Shown: positions 1 through 10,132, numbered from the stretch's first letter. The stretch: 64,000 nucleotides of DNA from Roseovarius sp. Pro17 (GCF_035599575.1 NZ_CP141179.1:3695001-3759000); one strand, 5' to 3'. Notes: generated by a model not told the origin, from the sequence alone. Numbers and translations: made by a program.

Positions 1-912
1 CTGGATCGCGTCCGCGATCACTGGACGCTGGCCAACGATCTGGAGATCACACTGGAGGCGAACCCCGGCTCGGTCGAGGCGCAAAGATTCGCCGGCTATG
101 CGGATGCTGGCGTTGACCGCGTTTCGATGGGGATTCAGGCCCTGAACGACACCGATCTGCGGCGCCTTGGCCGCATTCATACGGTAAATGAGGCGCGCGC
201 AGCCTTCGACATTGCACGCGCCCAGTTCGAGCGCGTCAGTTTCGATCTGATCTACGCCCGACAAGACCAGACCCTTGCTGATTGGCGGGCCGAGCTGTCA
301 GAAGCACTCGGCATGGCCGTCGATCACCTGTCGCTCTATCAGCTGACAATCGAACCCGGCACCGCCTTTGGCGCGCGCTTTGACGCGGGCGGGCTAAAGG
401 GCCTGCCGGCCGACGATCTGGCGGTCGATATGTATGAGGCGACCCAAGAGCTGTGCGATGCCGCCGGAATGCCCGCTTACGAAGTGTCAAACCACGCAGC
501 CAAAGGCGCGGAATCCCGCCACAACTTGATCTATTGGCGGCATGGCGACTACATCGGCATCGGCCCCGGAGCACATGGTAGGCTGACGTTGAGCGGCACC
601 CGCTGGGCGACCGAGGCATATGCCCACCCGGACGCGTGGCTGCCGCGCAGTGATATGGGTCGCACAGAAAAGCCGCGCGTTGCCATCTCTGCCAAGGATC
701 AAGCAGGCGAGTATTTGATGATGGGCCTGCGCATTTCGTCAGGGATCGACTTGCAACGCTACGCAAATCTCGCTGGCGCGCCGCTTAATCCTATCAAGAT
801 ACGCGATTTGCAAGAGATGGGGATGGTCACGGCGACCAACCATTCCCTCGCCGCCACACCCGCTGGCCGCATGGTGCTGAATGCGGTCATCACACAGCTA
901 CTGCCCGACTAA
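1..912 (+). CDS. hemW: HemW heme chaperone / radical-SAM coproporphyrinogen-oxidase-like protein (5' end outside window)
   Basis: The reading frame is open from base 1, so about 303 C-terminal residues are present and the N-terminal part with the radical-SAM CxxxCxxC motif lies outside the window. Visible family features are the strand ANPGSVEA, the segment VDRVSMGIQALND, and the HemW signature around YWRHGDYIGIGPGAHG. HemW proteins bind heme and hand it to membrane targets; many are annotated as oxygen-independent coproporphyrinogen oxidase by similarity to HemN, which is a different enzyme. It converges with parB, with only 3 bases between the stops. Family assignment is firm; chaperone rather than oxidase function is inferred from the family. 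Confidence 0.92.
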   Translation: MDRVRDHWTLANDLEITLEANPGSVEAQRFAGYADAGVDRVSMGIQALNDTDLRRLGRIHTVNEARAAFDIARAQFERVSFDLIYARQDQTLADWRAELSEALGMAVDHLSLYQLTIEPGTAFGARFDAGGLKGLPADDLAVDMYEATQELCDAAGMPAYEVSNHAAKGAESRHNLIYWRHGDYIGIGPGAHGRLTLSGTRWATEAYAHPDAWLPRSDMGRTEKPRVAISAKDQAGEYLMMGLRISSGIDLQRYANLAGAPLNPIKIRDLQEMGMVTATNHSLAATPAGRMVLNAVITQLLPD

Positions 913-915
913 AGC

Positions 916-1818
916 TTAGGTTCCAGTCGTCAGAACGCGACAAATCTCATCCAGCTGGTCTAGTGAATCGTAACTGATCGTGATCGCGCCATTTTCTGCG
1001 CCATCTTTGTGATCAACGGATACCTTCATCCCAAGATTCGCCGACAAGTCATCCTCAAGGGCCCGAGTATCAGCCGATTTTTCTGCAGTCTTTTGCCCAG
1101 CTTTTGAGGTTACGGCGCGGCGGTCAGCGCCAGCCTCAGATGCCTTGCGGACCAGCTTCTCGGTGTCACGCACTGACAGGTCACCGGAAATGACCTTTTT
1201 GGCCAAAGTCACGGGATCCTTGGCCGTAATTAAACTACGCGCATGACCGGCTGACAATTTGCCCTCTGTCACGAAATTCTGCACGATTTCAGGTAGTTGC
1301 ATCAATCTCATGGTATTCGCTATGTGACTGCGACTCTTACCCAATGCTTCGGCCAGCTTTTCCTGCGTATGCCCGAATTTCTGCATCAATTGAATGTATC
1401 CCGCCGCCTCCTCGACCGGGTTAAGATCGGCGCGCTGAATATTTTCGATGATGGCGACTTCGAGTACTTCGGTATCGTTCAGATCACGAACGATGACCGG
1501 GATCTGATGTAATCCCGCCTTCTGCGATGCGCGCCAGCGGCGTTCACCGGCGACGATTTCGTACCCATCCCCTTTACGACGTACAATGAGGGGTTGGATA
1601 ACTCCCTTTTCCTTAATGGACGCTGCCAGATCATCCAGTAGGTCAGAATCAAACCGGCGTCGGGGCTGGTCCGGGTTGGCAACGACCTGTTCGATCGGAA
1701 CCATATAATCGGGTTGCCGCGGCGTCGCGGGGTTTGCATCGGGACGATCATTCACATCCGCCATCAGCGCGGATAATCCACGCCCCAGCCCGCGTTGTCG
1801 TTGCACCTTGTCAGCCAT
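916..1818 (-). CDS. parB: Chromosome-partitioning protein ParB (CTP-dependent clamp)
   Basis: Binds parS and, as a CTP-dependent sliding clamp, loads onto origin-proximal DNA for segregation by ParA. The order is an N-terminal ParA-interacting segment (GLGRGLSALM, residues 10-19), the ParB/Srx CTP-binding fold with GERRWRA (about 91-97) and ENIQR (about 125-129), an HTH near 150-175, and a C-terminal dimerisation domain. A longer TTG start at 1839 overlaps parA, but the ATG at 1818 has GGGAGA at good spacing and gives the usual MADK..RGLGRGL N-terminus. The gene lies 17 bases after parA, in the same operon. Its two likely parS targets are at 3211 and 5104. Confidence 0.97.
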   Translation of the reverse strand: MADKVQRQRGLGRGLSALMADVNDRPDANPATPRQPDYMVPIEQVVANPDQPRRRFDSDLLDDLAASIKEKGVIQPLIVRRKGDGYEIVAGERRWRASQKAGLHQIPVIVRDLNDTEVLEVAIIENIQRADLNPVEEAAGYIQLMQKFGHTQEKLAEALGKSRSHIANTMRLMQLPEIVQNFVTEGKLSAGHARSLITAKDPVTLAKKVISGDLSVRDTEKLVRKASEAGADRRAVTSKAGQKTAEKSADTRALEDDLSANLGMKVSVDHKDGAENGAITISYDSLDQLDEICRVLTTGT

Positions 1819-1835
1819 TGCATCGTCTCCCTGCG

Positions 1836-2645
1836 TCAAGCCGCCACAAGCGCTTGATTTTTCATCAGTTCCGTCGCAAGCGCCCGATAGGCTTCGGCGC
1901 CACGCGATTGCGGATCGTAGTCCAAAACAGACATCGAATAAGACGGCGCCTCACTAAGGCGCACGTTGCGTGGGATCAACGTCTTAAACACCAGATCACC
2001 TAGATTGTCGCGCGCGTCCTTTTCCACTTGGCCGGACAGATTATTGCGGGCATCAAACATCGTCAGGACCACACCTTCGATCCGTAGGTTCGGATTGGCC
2101 GACTGGCGCACTTCGCGAATCGTCAACATCAGCTGAGACAATCCCTCTAGTGCGAAAAACTCGCTTTGCAGCGGTACCAGAACGGAATGGGCTGCGACCA
2201 TCGCGTTGACCGTCAAAAGATTGAGTGACGGAGGGCAATCGATCAATACATAGTCCAGATCATAGCGATCCATCGCTGTTTGCCTCAACGCATCATGCAA
2301 GAGAAAACTGCGCTTTTCATTGGAAATCAGCTCGATATCCGCCGAGCTAAGATCAACAGTCGCAGGAATGATTGTAAGGTTTTCTGAGCGCGTCGGCTGA
2401 ATGACCTGCCCTAGGTCTATATCCTCCAAAAGCAGCTCGTAAGTGGTGAACTCCCGATCATCTACATCGATGCCCAAACCAGTTGAGGCGTTTCCTTGCG
2501 GATCCAGATCGACGATCATCACCTTCTGGCCTCGCTCGGCCAACGCCGCGCCCAGATTGATTGTCGTCGTCGTCTTACCGACGCCACCTTTTTGATTCGC
2601 AACCGCAATGATACGGGGCCCACGGGGACGGGATGGATCAGACAC
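1836..2645 (-). CDS. parA: Chromosome-partitioning ATPase ParA
   Basis: A ParA/Soj ATPase that works with ParB to move newly copied origins. The deviant Walker A KGGVGKTTT is at residues 19-27, followed by VDLDPQGNAS and DCPPSLN (Walker A' and B regions). It has 269 residues and no N-terminal DNA-binding extension, so it is of the chromosomal type. The start is GTG at 2645, preceded by AGGAGT, and it overlaps the end of rsmG by 8 bases. This suggests translational coupling in the mnmE-mnmG-rsmG-parA-parB run. Confidence 0.97.
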   Translation of the reverse strand: MSDPSRPRGPRIIAVANQKGGVGKTTTTINLGAALAERGQKVMIVDLDPQGNASTGLGIDVDDREFTTYELLLEDIDLGQVIQPTRSENLTIIPATVDLSSADIELISNEKRSFLLHDALRQTAMDRYDLDYVLIDCPPSLNLLTVNAMVAAHSVLVPLQSEFFALEGLSQLMLTIREVRQSANPNLRIEGVVLTMFDARNNLSGQVEKDARDNLGDLVFKTLIPRNVRLSEAPSYSMSVLDYDPQSRGAEAYRALATELMKNQALVAA

Positions 2646-3246
2646 GGGACACTCCTGTTATCCTGAGAATTGCGGCATCGGCCTCAAGTTCACTTTTAAC
2701 GACGTCGTAGTCAAAGCGCCACTTGGATTTTGCTGCTACTACTTCTTCCTGCCAGCGCGCACCCTTGGCAAATAACGCCGTTCCGCTCGCAGACAGATGA
2801 CGCTCGGCAAAGCCGAGAAGCGTGTTCAGATTAGCAAGAGCGCGCGCTGAAAGTACATCAGTTTCAAGCGGTTCCGCCAATTCAATCCGATCATTTATCA
2901 CCTCGGCGACTGATCCCGTTTCGCGTAAAGCCGTCCGAAGAAATGCGCATTTACGCGCATCGCTCTCGACCAGTGTAATTTTCGGGGCACGGGGCAAGTC
3001 ACCCGCCAAAATTGCGACGACAATGCCAGGAAAACCCCCGCCCGAGCCAATATCAGCCCAACTAGCAAAATTTGGAGGTGCCGCGCGGAACATCTGTAAG
3101 GAATCTAGAACATGGCGATCCCACAAAACTTTAGAACTTTCGCGCGAGACGAGATTTATCGTGGGAGTCCATTTGATGACCAGGTCCTCAAAAACGTGCA
3201 ACCGCTCCAATGTTTCACGTGGAACATCGTGCTGTAACTCATTCAT
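2638..3246 (-). CDS. rsmG: 16S rRNA (guanine-N7)-methyltransferase RsmG (GidB)
   Basis: A SAM-dependent methyltransferase that modifies G527 of 16S rRNA. The glycine-rich SAM-binding motif [12 protein letters not shown] is clear, and the 202-residue length is normal. It starts at ATG 3246, overlapping the mnmG stop in a 4-bp ATGA. A parS-like site at 3211-3226 lies inside the first codons, so the N-terminal segment DVPRETLE is partly constrained by the ParB site. The C-terminus overlaps the GTG start of parA. Confidence 0.96.
   Translation of the reverse strand: MNELQHDVPRETLERLHVFEDLVIKWTPTINLVSRESSKVLWDRHVLDSLQMFRAAPPNFASWADIGSGGGFPGIVVAILAGDLPRAPKITLVESDARKCAFLRTALRETGSVAEVINDRIELAEPLETDVLSARALANLNTLLGFAERHLSASGTALFAKGARWQEEVVAAKSKWRFDYDVVKSELEADAAILRITGVSRV
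3211..3226 (-). promoter_or_regulatory. parS: parS centromere site 2 (inside rsmG)
   Basis: Read on the minus strand the 16 bases are TGTTCCACGTGAAACA, matching the bacterial parS consensus TGTTNCACGTGAAACA. The arms differ at one symmetric position, so it is not a perfect palindrome. It lies in the first dozen codons of rsmG, 1.9 kb from the other parS site and 1.4 kb from the parAB genes. Confidence 0.9.
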
Positions 3247-5111
3247 CCTGCTCGCGCCTTACCATCTGCTCGCAACCGCGTCAGAAGCAAAGTGAGAGCC
3301 GCGGGCGTCATCCCATCAATTCTGGCTGCATGAGCCAAGTTCGCCGGACGCACGAGCGCCAGCTTGTTTCGGAGTTCATTCGAAAGGCCGCCCAACTGAT
3401 CATAATCAAAGTTCTGCGGAATAACATGTGCCTCATCCCTTTGAACCATAGCGACATCACGCTCCTGCCGCGCAATGTAGTTTGAATATAGCGCGTCTTT
3501 CTCCAACTGCTCCATCACCGGAGCATCGATATCGGCGAGAGGCGGTTCCAGCCTGACCAAGTGATCAAAGCTGACGTCCGGAAATGCGAGTATTTGAAAA
3601 CCGCTTCTACGGGTTCCGTCCTGATTTACGCGGAGTCCGATGTTTTCCAACTGCTTAGGCGTATAGCTGAGCGCGTCAATACGGGCACGGGCGTCGTCCA
3701 GCTTAGTCATTTTTTCTTCAAATGCCGCGCGCCTCGACTCACCGACGCATCCCAGCTCCAAGCCACGTCTCGTTAGCCTTTGGTCTGCATTGTCAGCCCG
3801 AAGAGACAGACGGAACTCGGCACGCGAGGTAAACATTCGGTACGGTTCACTCACTCCGCGCGTAATGAGATCGTCTACCATAACGCCAATATAACTGCTG
3901 GACCGGCTAAATATTTCGGGAGCCCGACCTGCAGCAGCGAGCGCGGCGTTCAAACCCGCAACAACGCCTTGGGCAGCCGCCTCTTCGTATCCGGTAGTTC
4001 CGTTAATTTGCCCAGCCAAATACAGACCAGGAACATCGCGGACGGACAAGGTCGCATCCAGCGCGCGTGGATCTACATAGTCATACTCGATCGCATACCC
4101 CGGCTGTCTGATCTCAGCCTTCTCAAGGCCATGGATCGATCGCACATAATCGAGTTGCACGTCCTCCGGCAGAGACGTCGAGATACCATTGGGATAGATC
4201 AAGTCGTCCGAAAGGCTCTCAGGCTCCAGAAATATCTGATGCGATGTCTTATCGGCAAATCGAACAACCTTGTCCTCAATCGACGGGCAATATCTGGGGC
4301 CAACGCCGTCGATATGTCCGCCATACATCGAAGATCGTTCCAAATTCTGACGGATAATTTCGTGCGTGCGTTCATTGGTATGAGTAATACCGCAGGAAAC
4401 CTGCCGTGCCTGAACGCCCTCTGACATGAATGAAAAAAGAACCGGGTCAACGTCGCCGGGCTGCGTTTCCAGCGCGTCCCATTGAATCGTTTTGGCGTCC
4501 AAACGTGGTGGCGTGCCAGTTTTCAACCGTCCCATTTGGAGAGCAAAGCTGTCCATGCGCTGCGCCAATCTGACCGATGGACGCTCACCCATACGTCCTC
4601 CGGGCCGAGAATTTTCGCCGATATGAATGACGCCCCGCAGGAATGTGCCGGTCGTCAAGATAACCGTTCGGCTTGTGATCTCTGAACCATCCGCTAAAAC
4701 GACGCCGGTCACGGCGTTTCCAGCCATCAGAAAATCGGCGGCCTCGCCCTCTATGATCGTCAGGTTTTTCTGGGCTTCGATCTCAACCAACATGGTTTTG
4801 CGATATATGTGGCGGTCGGCCTGCGCGCGGGGCCCCTGCACTGCTGGCCCTTTGCGACGATTTAGTAGGCGAAATTGGATGCCGGCCGCATCCGCAACTC
4901 GGCCCATCACACCATCAAGGGCGTCAATTTCGCGAACCAGATGCCCTTTTCCCAGGCCTCCTATCGCCGGATTGCACGACATGACGCCAATACCGCTACG
5001 TGACAAGGTGACCAGCCCAGTTCGCGCGCCCATGCGGGACGCCGCATGCGCCGCGTCGGCACCCGCATGGCCACCGCCGATGACCAGAACATCAAAGTCG
5101 CTATGTTTCAC
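3243..5111 (-). CDS. mnmG: tRNA uridine-5-carboxymethylaminomethyl modification enzyme MnmG (GidA)
   Basis: An FAD enzyme that, with MnmE, makes cmnm5U at the wobble position of tRNAs. The N-terminal Rossmann motif is [14 protein letters not shown], and family motifs [11 protein letters not shown] and [16 protein letters not shown] follow. The start is uncertain: TTG at 5120 lies directly against a GAGGA sequence, while GTG at 5111 has that Shine-Dalgarno at a 9-base spacing and gives [14 protein letters not shown], so I prefer GTG. With the TTG start the protein would be 625 residues and would begin within a perfect parS. The mnmE stop is just upstream. Confidence 0.96.
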   Translation of the reverse strand: MKHSDFDVLVIGGGHAGADAAHAASRMGARTGLVTLSRSGIGVMSCNPAIGGLGKGHLVREIDALDGVMGRVADAAGIQFRLLNRRKGPAVQGPRAQADRHIYRKTMLVEIEAQKNLTIIEGEAADFLMAGNAVTGVVLADGSEITSRTVILTTGTFLRGVIHIGENSRPGGRMGERPSVRLAQRMDSFALQMGRLKTGTPPRLDAKTIQWDALETQPGDVDPVLFSFMSEGVQARQVSCGITHTNERTHEIIRQNLERSSMYGGHIDGVGPRYCPSIEDKVVRFADKTSHQIFLEPESLSDDLIYPNGISTSLPEDVQLDYVRSIHGLEKAEIRQPGYAIEYDYVDPRALDATLSVRDVPGLYLAGQINGTTGYEEAAAQGVVAGLNAALAAAGRAPEIFSRSSSYIGVMVDDLITRGVSEPYRMFTSRAEFRLSLRADNADQRLTRRGLELGCVGESRRAAFEEKMTKLDDARARIDALSYTPKQLENIGLRVNQDGTRRSGFQILAFPDVSFDHLVRLEPPLADIDAPVMEQLEKDALYSNYIARQERDVAMVQRDEAHVIPQNFDYDQLGGLSNELRNKLALVRPANLAHAARIDGMTPAALTLLLTRLRADGKARAG

Positions 5112-5119
5112 GTGAAACA
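5104..5119. promoter_or_regulatory. parS: parS centromere site 1 (start of mnmG)
   Basis: TGTTTCACGTGAAACA is a perfect 16-bp palindrome and an exact match to the bacterial parS consensus. It spans the start region of mnmG, between the mnmE stop and the first mnmG codons, about 3.2 kb from the predicted oriC. With parAB nearby, its role as a ParB loading site is well supported by family knowledge. Confidence 0.96.
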
Positions 5120-5123
5120 ATCC

Positions 5124-6407
5124 TCACTTGCCAAGGCAGAAACTGGCAAAAATTTCATCCAGAATGCTTTCGATATCAACCCGTCCTACCAGAGAATCAA
5201 GCGCGCGAACAGCGCTCCTAAGCTCTTCGGCAGCTAGGTCAACCGTATCCTCGCCTTCGCGAAGCAGCTGCACAGCAGCATCTAACGATGTGCGGCCGCG
5301 CACCATCGCCTCGCGGTGGCGCGCGCGGGTGGCAATCCCTGCGCCAGTAACGCGGTCCGCGAGGACCAAGCTAATGCCGGAAATAAGGTTATCAAGACCG
5401 AGGCCCGACCGCCCCGAAATACCGGGATACACACCTACTTGCATATCGCCTTTGGCCGTTAGCATGATATCACCCGGCTTGGCCGGAAAGGGCGTCTCGA
5501 CGCCGGGCTCCAGCAGAAAGACACGCAAATCGGCAGCCCCGGCGCGTTTTCGAGCGAGGTCAACGCCCAGTGCTTCGATTCGGTCTTCTGTCTCCCGCAG
5601 GCCGGCGGTATCCAGAAATGTGACTGGCAAACCCTCAAGGTCCATGCGCACCTCGATCACATCGCGCGTCGTTCCGGCAATATCAGAGGTGATCGCGGCG
5701 TCTCGTCCGGCCAGAGCGTTCAAAAGCGTTGATTTACCGACGTTCGGCGCCCCCACGATAGCCACCTCGAACCCGGCTCGAATTCGTTCCGCGACCCGTG
5801 TGCCAGCGATTTCGCGTTCGAGATCTGCGATCACGCCAGTGACAAGCAGGTTCACCTCGGGCGACACATCAATCGGAACATCTTCGTCTGCAAAGTCAAT
5901 TGTTGCTTCCATCAAGGCTGCCGCACGGATCAGATCACGCCGCCAGACATCGGCGCGTGTGCCCAGATCCCCTGACAATACGCGCAGCGCTTGCTTGCGC
6001 TGTGCCTCGGTCTCGGCATCGATGAGATCAGCGAGTCCTTCGATCTGTGCTACGTCCAGACAACCGTTTTCCAGCGCCCGGCGCGTAAACTCTCCCGGTT
6101 CGGCCAGTCGCAAGCCGTGATCAGCCAGTGCGTTAAGAACGGCATTTATAACTGCAATACTGCCATGAACATGAAATTCAACTGATGCCTCACCGGTAAA
6201 ACTGGCGCCCCCGGCGAAGGTTAAAACCAGCGCCTGATCCAGCGCCTCACCCGACGCATCGCGTAGCGATCGTACTGATGCCATTCGGGTGGGCGGCACA
6301 TCCCCGCACAATACGCGGCACACATTCCATGCCTCGCTACCCGAAACGCGGATGACGGAAACCCCCGCTTTGCCCTGCGCCGAGGACATTGCGTAGATCG
6401 TATCCAT
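5124..6407 (-). CDS. mnmE: tRNA modification GTPase MnmE (TrmE)
   Basis: A GTPase partner of MnmG in wobble uridine modification. It has an N-terminal tetrahydrofolate-binding domain, a helical domain, an inserted G domain with GAPNVGKST (G1), DTAGLRE (G3) and flanking motifs, and the conserved C-terminal C-x-G-K ending (FCLGK) that carries the essential cysteine. The ATG at 6407 is preceded by AGGAGG at good spacing. It lies just upstream of mnmG, so both subunits are probably made from one transcript. Confidence 0.97.
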   Translation of the reverse strand: MDTIYAMSSAQGKAGVSVIRVSGSEAWNVCRVLCGDVPPTRMASVRSLRDASGEALDQALVLTFAGGASFTGEASVEFHVHGSIAVINAVLNALADHGLRLAEPGEFTRRALENGCLDVAQIEGLADLIDAETEAQRKQALRVLSGDLGTRADVWRRDLIRAAALMEATIDFADEDVPIDVSPEVNLLVTGVIADLEREIAGTRVAERIRAGFEVAIVGAPNVGKSTLLNALAGRDAAITSDIAGTTRDVIEVRMDLEGLPVTFLDTAGLRETEDRIEALGVDLARKRAGAADLRVFLLEPGVETPFPAKPGDIMLTAKGDMQVGVYPGISGRSGLGLDNLISGISLVLADRVTGAGIATRARHREAMVRGRTSLDAAVQLLREGEDTVDLAAEELRSAVRALDSLVGRVDIESILDEIFASFCLGK

Positions 6408-6444
6408 GCCCGCCTCCTTTGGCAGAAATGAGGTTAGTTTGACC

Positions 6445-7716
6445 TCAGGTATTCATCGAATCAAAGAATTCGGCATTTGTCTTGGTCTGTTTCAGCTTGG
6501 AAATCAAGAACTCGACGGCGTCCGTTGTGCCCATCGGATTAAGGATGCGGCGCAGCACGAATGTCTTTTGCAGGTCCAGCTTGTCGACCAGCAGCTCTTC
6601 CTTACGTGTGCCGGACTTGAGAATGTCGATGGCCGGGAACACGCGCTTGTCTGCAATCTTGCGATCCAGAACCAGCTCGGAGTTACCGGTGCCCTTGAAT
6701 TCCTCAAAGATCACCTCGTCCATCCGGCTGCCAGTATCGATCAATGCGGTCGAGATAATGGTAAGCGATCCACCCTCTTCGATGTTACGTGCCGCACCAA
6801 AGAATCGCTTGGGCCTTTGCAGGGCATTCGCATCGACACCACCGGTCAGAACCTTACCGGAAGACGGAACGACAGTGTTGTATGCCCTACCAAGTCTTGT
6901 GATCGAATCCAGAAGGATAACTACATCTCGCTTATGTTCAACTAGGCGCTTGGCCTTTTCGATGACCATTTCTGCGACTGCAACGTGGCGCGTTGCGGGT
7001 TCGTCAAAGGTCGACGACACGACCTCACCCTTGACCGAGCGCTGCATGTCGGTGACCTCTTCGGGACGCTCGTCGATCAGCAGAACGATCAGATAGATCT
7101 CCGGGTGGTTGCGTTCGATGCTTGCTGCGATGTTTTGCAGGATCACCGTTTTACCCGTGCGCGGAGGGGCGACGATCAGCGACCGCTGGCCCTTACCGAT
7201 GGGGGCAACCAGATCGATGATGCGAGCGGACTTGTCCTTGATGGTCGGATCGTCGATTTCAAGCGTCAGACGCTCATCGGGATAAAGCGGCGTCAGGTTG
7301 TCGAACGCGATCTTGTGACGCGCGCGCTCGGGATCCTCAAAGTTGATCTGCGTGACGCTGGTCAGGGCAAAATATCGCTCTGTATCGTCGGGCTGCTTCA
7401 TCTCGCCGTCGATCGTATCGCCGGTACGTAGCGAAAAGCGACGGATCATGTCGGGTGAGACATAGATGTCGTCCGGACCCGGCAGATAATTTGCCTCGGG
7501 CGAGCGCAGAAAGCCAAAACCATCCTGCAAAACTTCGAGCACGCCGTCACCATGGACGATCCAGCCCTCTTCGGCCCGCTCTTTCAGGATCGAGAACATC
7601 ATCTCGCCCTTGCGCATCGTCTGGGCGTTTTCGATCTCCAGTTCTTCGGCCATGGCCAGAAGGTCTTTGGCGGTGTGAGCCTTGAGTTCGGCCAGGTGCA
7701 AACGGTCTTCGGACAT
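6445..7716 (-). CDS. rho: Transcription termination factor Rho
   Basis: A hexameric RNA helicase that ends transcription. The N-terminal Rho-N and cold-shock-like RNA-binding regions come first ([43 protein letters not shown]), then the ATPase core with [17 protein letters not shown] (Walker A) and [16 protein letters not shown] (Walker B and Q-loop region). At 423 residues it is the normal length. The 119 bases upstream to hemJ hold no visible gene. It is followed after 37 bases by mnmE in the same direction. Confidence 0.98.
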   Translation of the reverse strand: MSEDRLHLAELKAHTAKDLLAMAEELEIENAQTMRKGEMMFSILKERAEEGWIVHGDGVLEVLQDGFGFLRSPEANYLPGPDDIYVSPDMIRRFSLRTGDTIDGEMKQPDDTERYFALTSVTQINFEDPERARHKIAFDNLTPLYPDERLTLEIDDPTIKDKSARIIDLVAPIGKGQRSLIVAPPRTGKTVILQNIAASIERNHPEIYLIVLLIDERPEEVTDMQRSVKGEVVSSTFDEPATRHVAVAEMVIEKAKRLVEHKRDVVILLDSITRLGRAYNTVVPSSGKVLTGGVDANALQRPKRFFGAARNIEEGGSLTIISTALIDTGSRMDEVIFEEFKGTGNSELVLDRKIADKRVFPAIDILKSGTRKEELLVDKLDLQKTFVLRRILNPMGTTDAVEFLISKLKQTKTNAEFFDSMNT

Positions 7717-7835
7717 GGGAAACCTCGTGCGCGCCTTGGGCGCGGATCAATTCGAATCGGGAATGGAAAAGGCGTATCCCGGACGGGAGGCCTGCGCGCT
7801 GGATACAAGTGCGCCGCGCCCAAGTCAATCGCGCG

Positions 7836-8285
7836 TTAAAAGCGCAGCACAACAGAAAATACGATGACGATCATCGCGACGGTCGGCACCTCGTTCATCA
7901 GGCGGAACGTGCGGCCGCTGACGGTGCAGGTCCCCTGCGCCAACTCCCTGCGCCTAACACCTAGCCAGTGGTGAAACCAGGTCAGCCCCAACACTCCCCC
8001 AGCCTTGGTCCACGGCCAAACCGACGCCCAGTCGACGATACCCGGCGTCATCACCAGCATGAGGCCAAAAACCCAGGTCGCTATCATCGCAGGAGTCATG
8101 ATCGCGCGCAGCAACTTACGCTCCATCACCTGAAATATCTCGTCGCGGCTGTCACCCGAACTGGACGCCTCAACGTGATAGACAAAAAGGCGGGGCAAAT
8201 AGAACAGCCCTGCCATCCAGGCGATCACCGACACGATGTGCAGCGCTTTTGTCCAAGGGTAAATATCTGCGAGAAACTGGATCAT
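7836..8285 (-). CDS. hemJ: Protoporphyrinogen IX oxidase HemJ
   Basis: A membrane protein of the HemJ (UPF0093/CopD-like) family that oxidises protoporphyrinogen IX to protoporphyrin IX. It has four predicted hydrophobic helices, the conserved early segment WTKALHIVSVIAWMAGLFYLPRL with His16, and a C-terminal RxxNE-type segment (RLMNEVPT). A GTG at 8291 is in frame, but the ATG at 8285 has AGGA seven bases upstream and is preferred (149 residues). It is the last gene before the predicted origin. With hemW and hemH, it is one of three heme genes in the window. Confidence 0.92.
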   Translation of the reverse strand: MIQFLADIYPWTKALHIVSVIAWMAGLFYLPRLFVYHVEASSSGDSRDEIFQVMERKLLRAIMTPAMIATWVFGLMLVMTPGIVDWASVWPWTKAGGVLGLTWFHHWLGVRRRELAQGTCTVSGRTFRLMNEVPTVAMIVIVFSVVLRF

Positions 8286-8702
8286 GGGCACATCCTGTCT
8301 GTGTCAGCCTTACTAATAATAAAATAGAAATATAGAAAAGGATGATGATTAAGTAGGGACCAGCCCTTCCTGTGGATTATCGTGTCATCCACAGTTTCGA
8401 CAACAGCTATTCATCATGTGGACTGTCTTGTGTATAGATCGAATGAGGTCGTGGCTCGAACCCTAAAAGGTTCAAAAAATGGGGTTTTTGAGACTAGTTC
8501 AGATACACTTCCACTCGATGCACCTATGGATAACCCCTCAGGGTGACCGATTCCTCCCGCTCTGGATTTCATACAATCCACCTAGGGATTTTATCGTTGG
8601 CACATGACTGGCGCATGGTGGTTTTCCCGGTGCCGGTGGTCCTGACGTCAAAATGGGGATATCTCGGGGGGATATGCCACCACTTGCCCTTGGGTTTTCC
8701 AC
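8286..8702. other. oriC: Predicted chromosomal replication origin (oriC)
   Basis: This 417-base gap is the only long gene-free region here. It contains an AT-rich stretch at 8309-8350 and DnaA-box-like 9-mers close to TTATCCACA: TGTGGATTA (8371-8379), TCATCCACA (8385-8393), TATGGATAA (8525-8533) and TTTTCCACA (8695-8703, touching the maf start); TGTGGACTG at 8417 is weaker. The first two form facing arms TGTGGAT/ATCCACA around nine bases. Genes diverge away on both sides, parAB and parS are within 8 kb, and the flanks match the alphaproteobacterial origin neighbourhood (maf-aroE-coaE-dnaQ on one side). No dnaA gene is in the window. Confidence 0.78.
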
Positions 8703-9302
8703 ATGACTGTCCGCATCATTCTAGCTTCGCAATCCGCTATTCGGCGCACATTGCTGCAAAACGCTGGTATTGCCTGCGAGGTTCAGCCGGCCCGCGTCGA
8801 CGAAGAGGCGGTAAAATCTGCCCTTCTGGCCGAAGGGGCGCCGCCACGCGATGTCGCCGATGCTTTGGCTGAACTGAAAGCGCGCAAAATCAGCGAGCGG
8901 CATCGTGATGCACTGGTCATCGGTTGCGATCAGGTGCTGGCCATGGACAAGCGTATTCTGTCAAAGCCTGAAACGCCTGATCATGCCCGCGATCAACTGA
9001 CAGCCATGCGTGGCAAAACGCATCGCCTGATGTCCGCTGCCGTGATTTGCCAGGGCGGCGCGCCGATCTGGCGGCACGTCGGTGTTGTGCAAATACAGAT
9101 GCGTGATGTATCCAATGACTATCTTGATGATTACATAGCGCGCAACTGGGATAGCATCCGCAATTCCGTCGGCGCCTATAAACTGGAGGAAGAAGGCGTG
9201 CGGTTGATCCAGCGTATCACTGGCGATCATTTCCACGTCATGGGCCTGCCCTTGATCGAGGTGATCAGCTACCTCGCCGCGCGCGGGGAGCTTGAGACAT
9301 GA
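8703..9302 (+). CDS. maf: Maf-family nucleotide pyrophosphatase (YceF-like)
   Basis: A Maf/HAM1-superfamily pyrophosphatase that hydrolyses unwanted nucleoside triphosphates. Visible motifs are SQSAIRR at the N-terminus, the central GCDQV, and SKPETPDHA. A DQV rather than DTVV at the catalytic loop suggests the YceF branch (7-methyl-GTP) rather than the YhdE branch (dTTP/UTP); this is inference. It has 199 residues, starts at the oriC boundary, and overlaps aroE by ATGA. First gene of maf-aroE-coaE-dnaQ, the typical origin-right operon in this order. Confidence 0.93.
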   Translation: MTVRIILASQSAIRRTLLQNAGIACEVQPARVDEEAVKSALLAEGAPPRDVADALAELKARKISERHRDALVIGCDQVLAMDKRILSKPETPDHARDQLTAMRGKTHRLMSAAVICQGGAPIWRHVGVVQIQMRDVSNDYLDDYIARNWDSIRNSVGAYKLEEEGVRLIQRITGDHFHVMGLPLIEVISYLAARGELET

Positions 9303-10132
9303 GTGAGCATAAAATCCCCCTCGCCGGCGTGATCGGCACGCCGATCGCCCATTCTCGCTCGCCCCAGATCCATCGTCACTGGTTAAAGGTGCGCGGTCTG
9401 GCTGGGCATTATATTCCGATGAATGTCGCGTCCGAGGATCTCGAAACGGTCTTGCGTGCCTTGCCCAAGGCCGGATTTGTCGGGGTGAATGTCACGATTC
9501 CGCACAAGGAACGAGTGCTGGAAATCGCCGATCTGGTTACGGATCGCGCAACCCTGATCGGTGCCGCGAATACGCTGATTTTCCGCAAGGATGGCAAGAT
9601 TCATGCCGATAATACAGATGGTTACGGATTCATCAAAAATTTGCAAAGCGCACCCTGCGACTGGACTGCCACCGCCGGCCCCGCTGCGGTTCTTGGCGCG
9701 GGCGGTGCATCGCGGGCGGTGATCGCAGCACTACTGGAGGCGGGTGTGCCAGAGTTGCTTCTGTCGAATCGCACGCGGGTGCGCGCAGACGCGCTGGCGC
9801 AGGAATTCGGCAAGCGGGTGCGGGTCTTTGACTGGGTGCAGGCGGGCAATATGCTGGAGTATGCGGCGACGGTTGTGAACACCACGTCGCAGGGTATGAT
9901 CGGCAACCCGCCTCTGCGTGTGCCCCTGGACGGGCTGCAAAAGGGCGCGGTCGTCACCGATATCGTCTATGCCCCACTCAAGACAAGGCTGCTGGAAGTG
10001 GCCGAAGAGATGGGTTGTCATACTGTCGACGGTCTTGGAATGTTGCTGCATCAGGCTGTGCCAGGTTTCGAGCGCTGGTTTGGCGAGCGTCCCGAGGTCG
10101 ATAGCGCCACCCGCGCCGCTGCCCTCAGATGA
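9299..10132 (+). CDS. aroE: Shikimate dehydrogenase AroE
   Basis: NADPH-dependent reduction of 3-dehydroshikimate to shikimate in aromatic amino acid synthesis. The N-terminal substrate domain has GTPIAHSRSPQIHR and NVTIPHKE (catalytic Lys); NTDGYGF carries the Asp that binds shikimate. The nucleotide-binding GAGGASRAV and the C-terminal HQAVPGFERWFG complete the fold. At 277 residues it is standard length. It overlaps both neighbours by 4 bases, so it is translationally coupled. Confidence 0.97.
   Translation: MSEHKIPLAGVIGTPIAHSRSPQIHRHWLKVRGLAGHYIPMNVASEDLETVLRALPKAGFVGVNVTIPHKERVLEIADLVTDRATLIGAANTLIFRKDGKIHADNTDGYGFIKNLQSAPCDWTATAGPAAVLGAGGASRAVIAALLEAGVPELLLSNRTRVRADALAQEFGKRVRVFDWVQAGNMLEYAATVVNTTSQGMIGNPPLRVPLDGLQKGAVVTDIVYAPLKTRLLEVAEEMGCHTVDGLGMLLHQAVPGFERWFGERPEVDSATRAAALR

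Noticed and set aside
5128-6120. Plus-strand 330-codon open frame opposite mnmE
   Set aside because: Ser/Arg-rich shadow of mnmE with no family features.
8341-8355. CtrA site in oriC, as in Caulobacter
   Set aside because: Only one TTAA is present, with no second half at seven bases.
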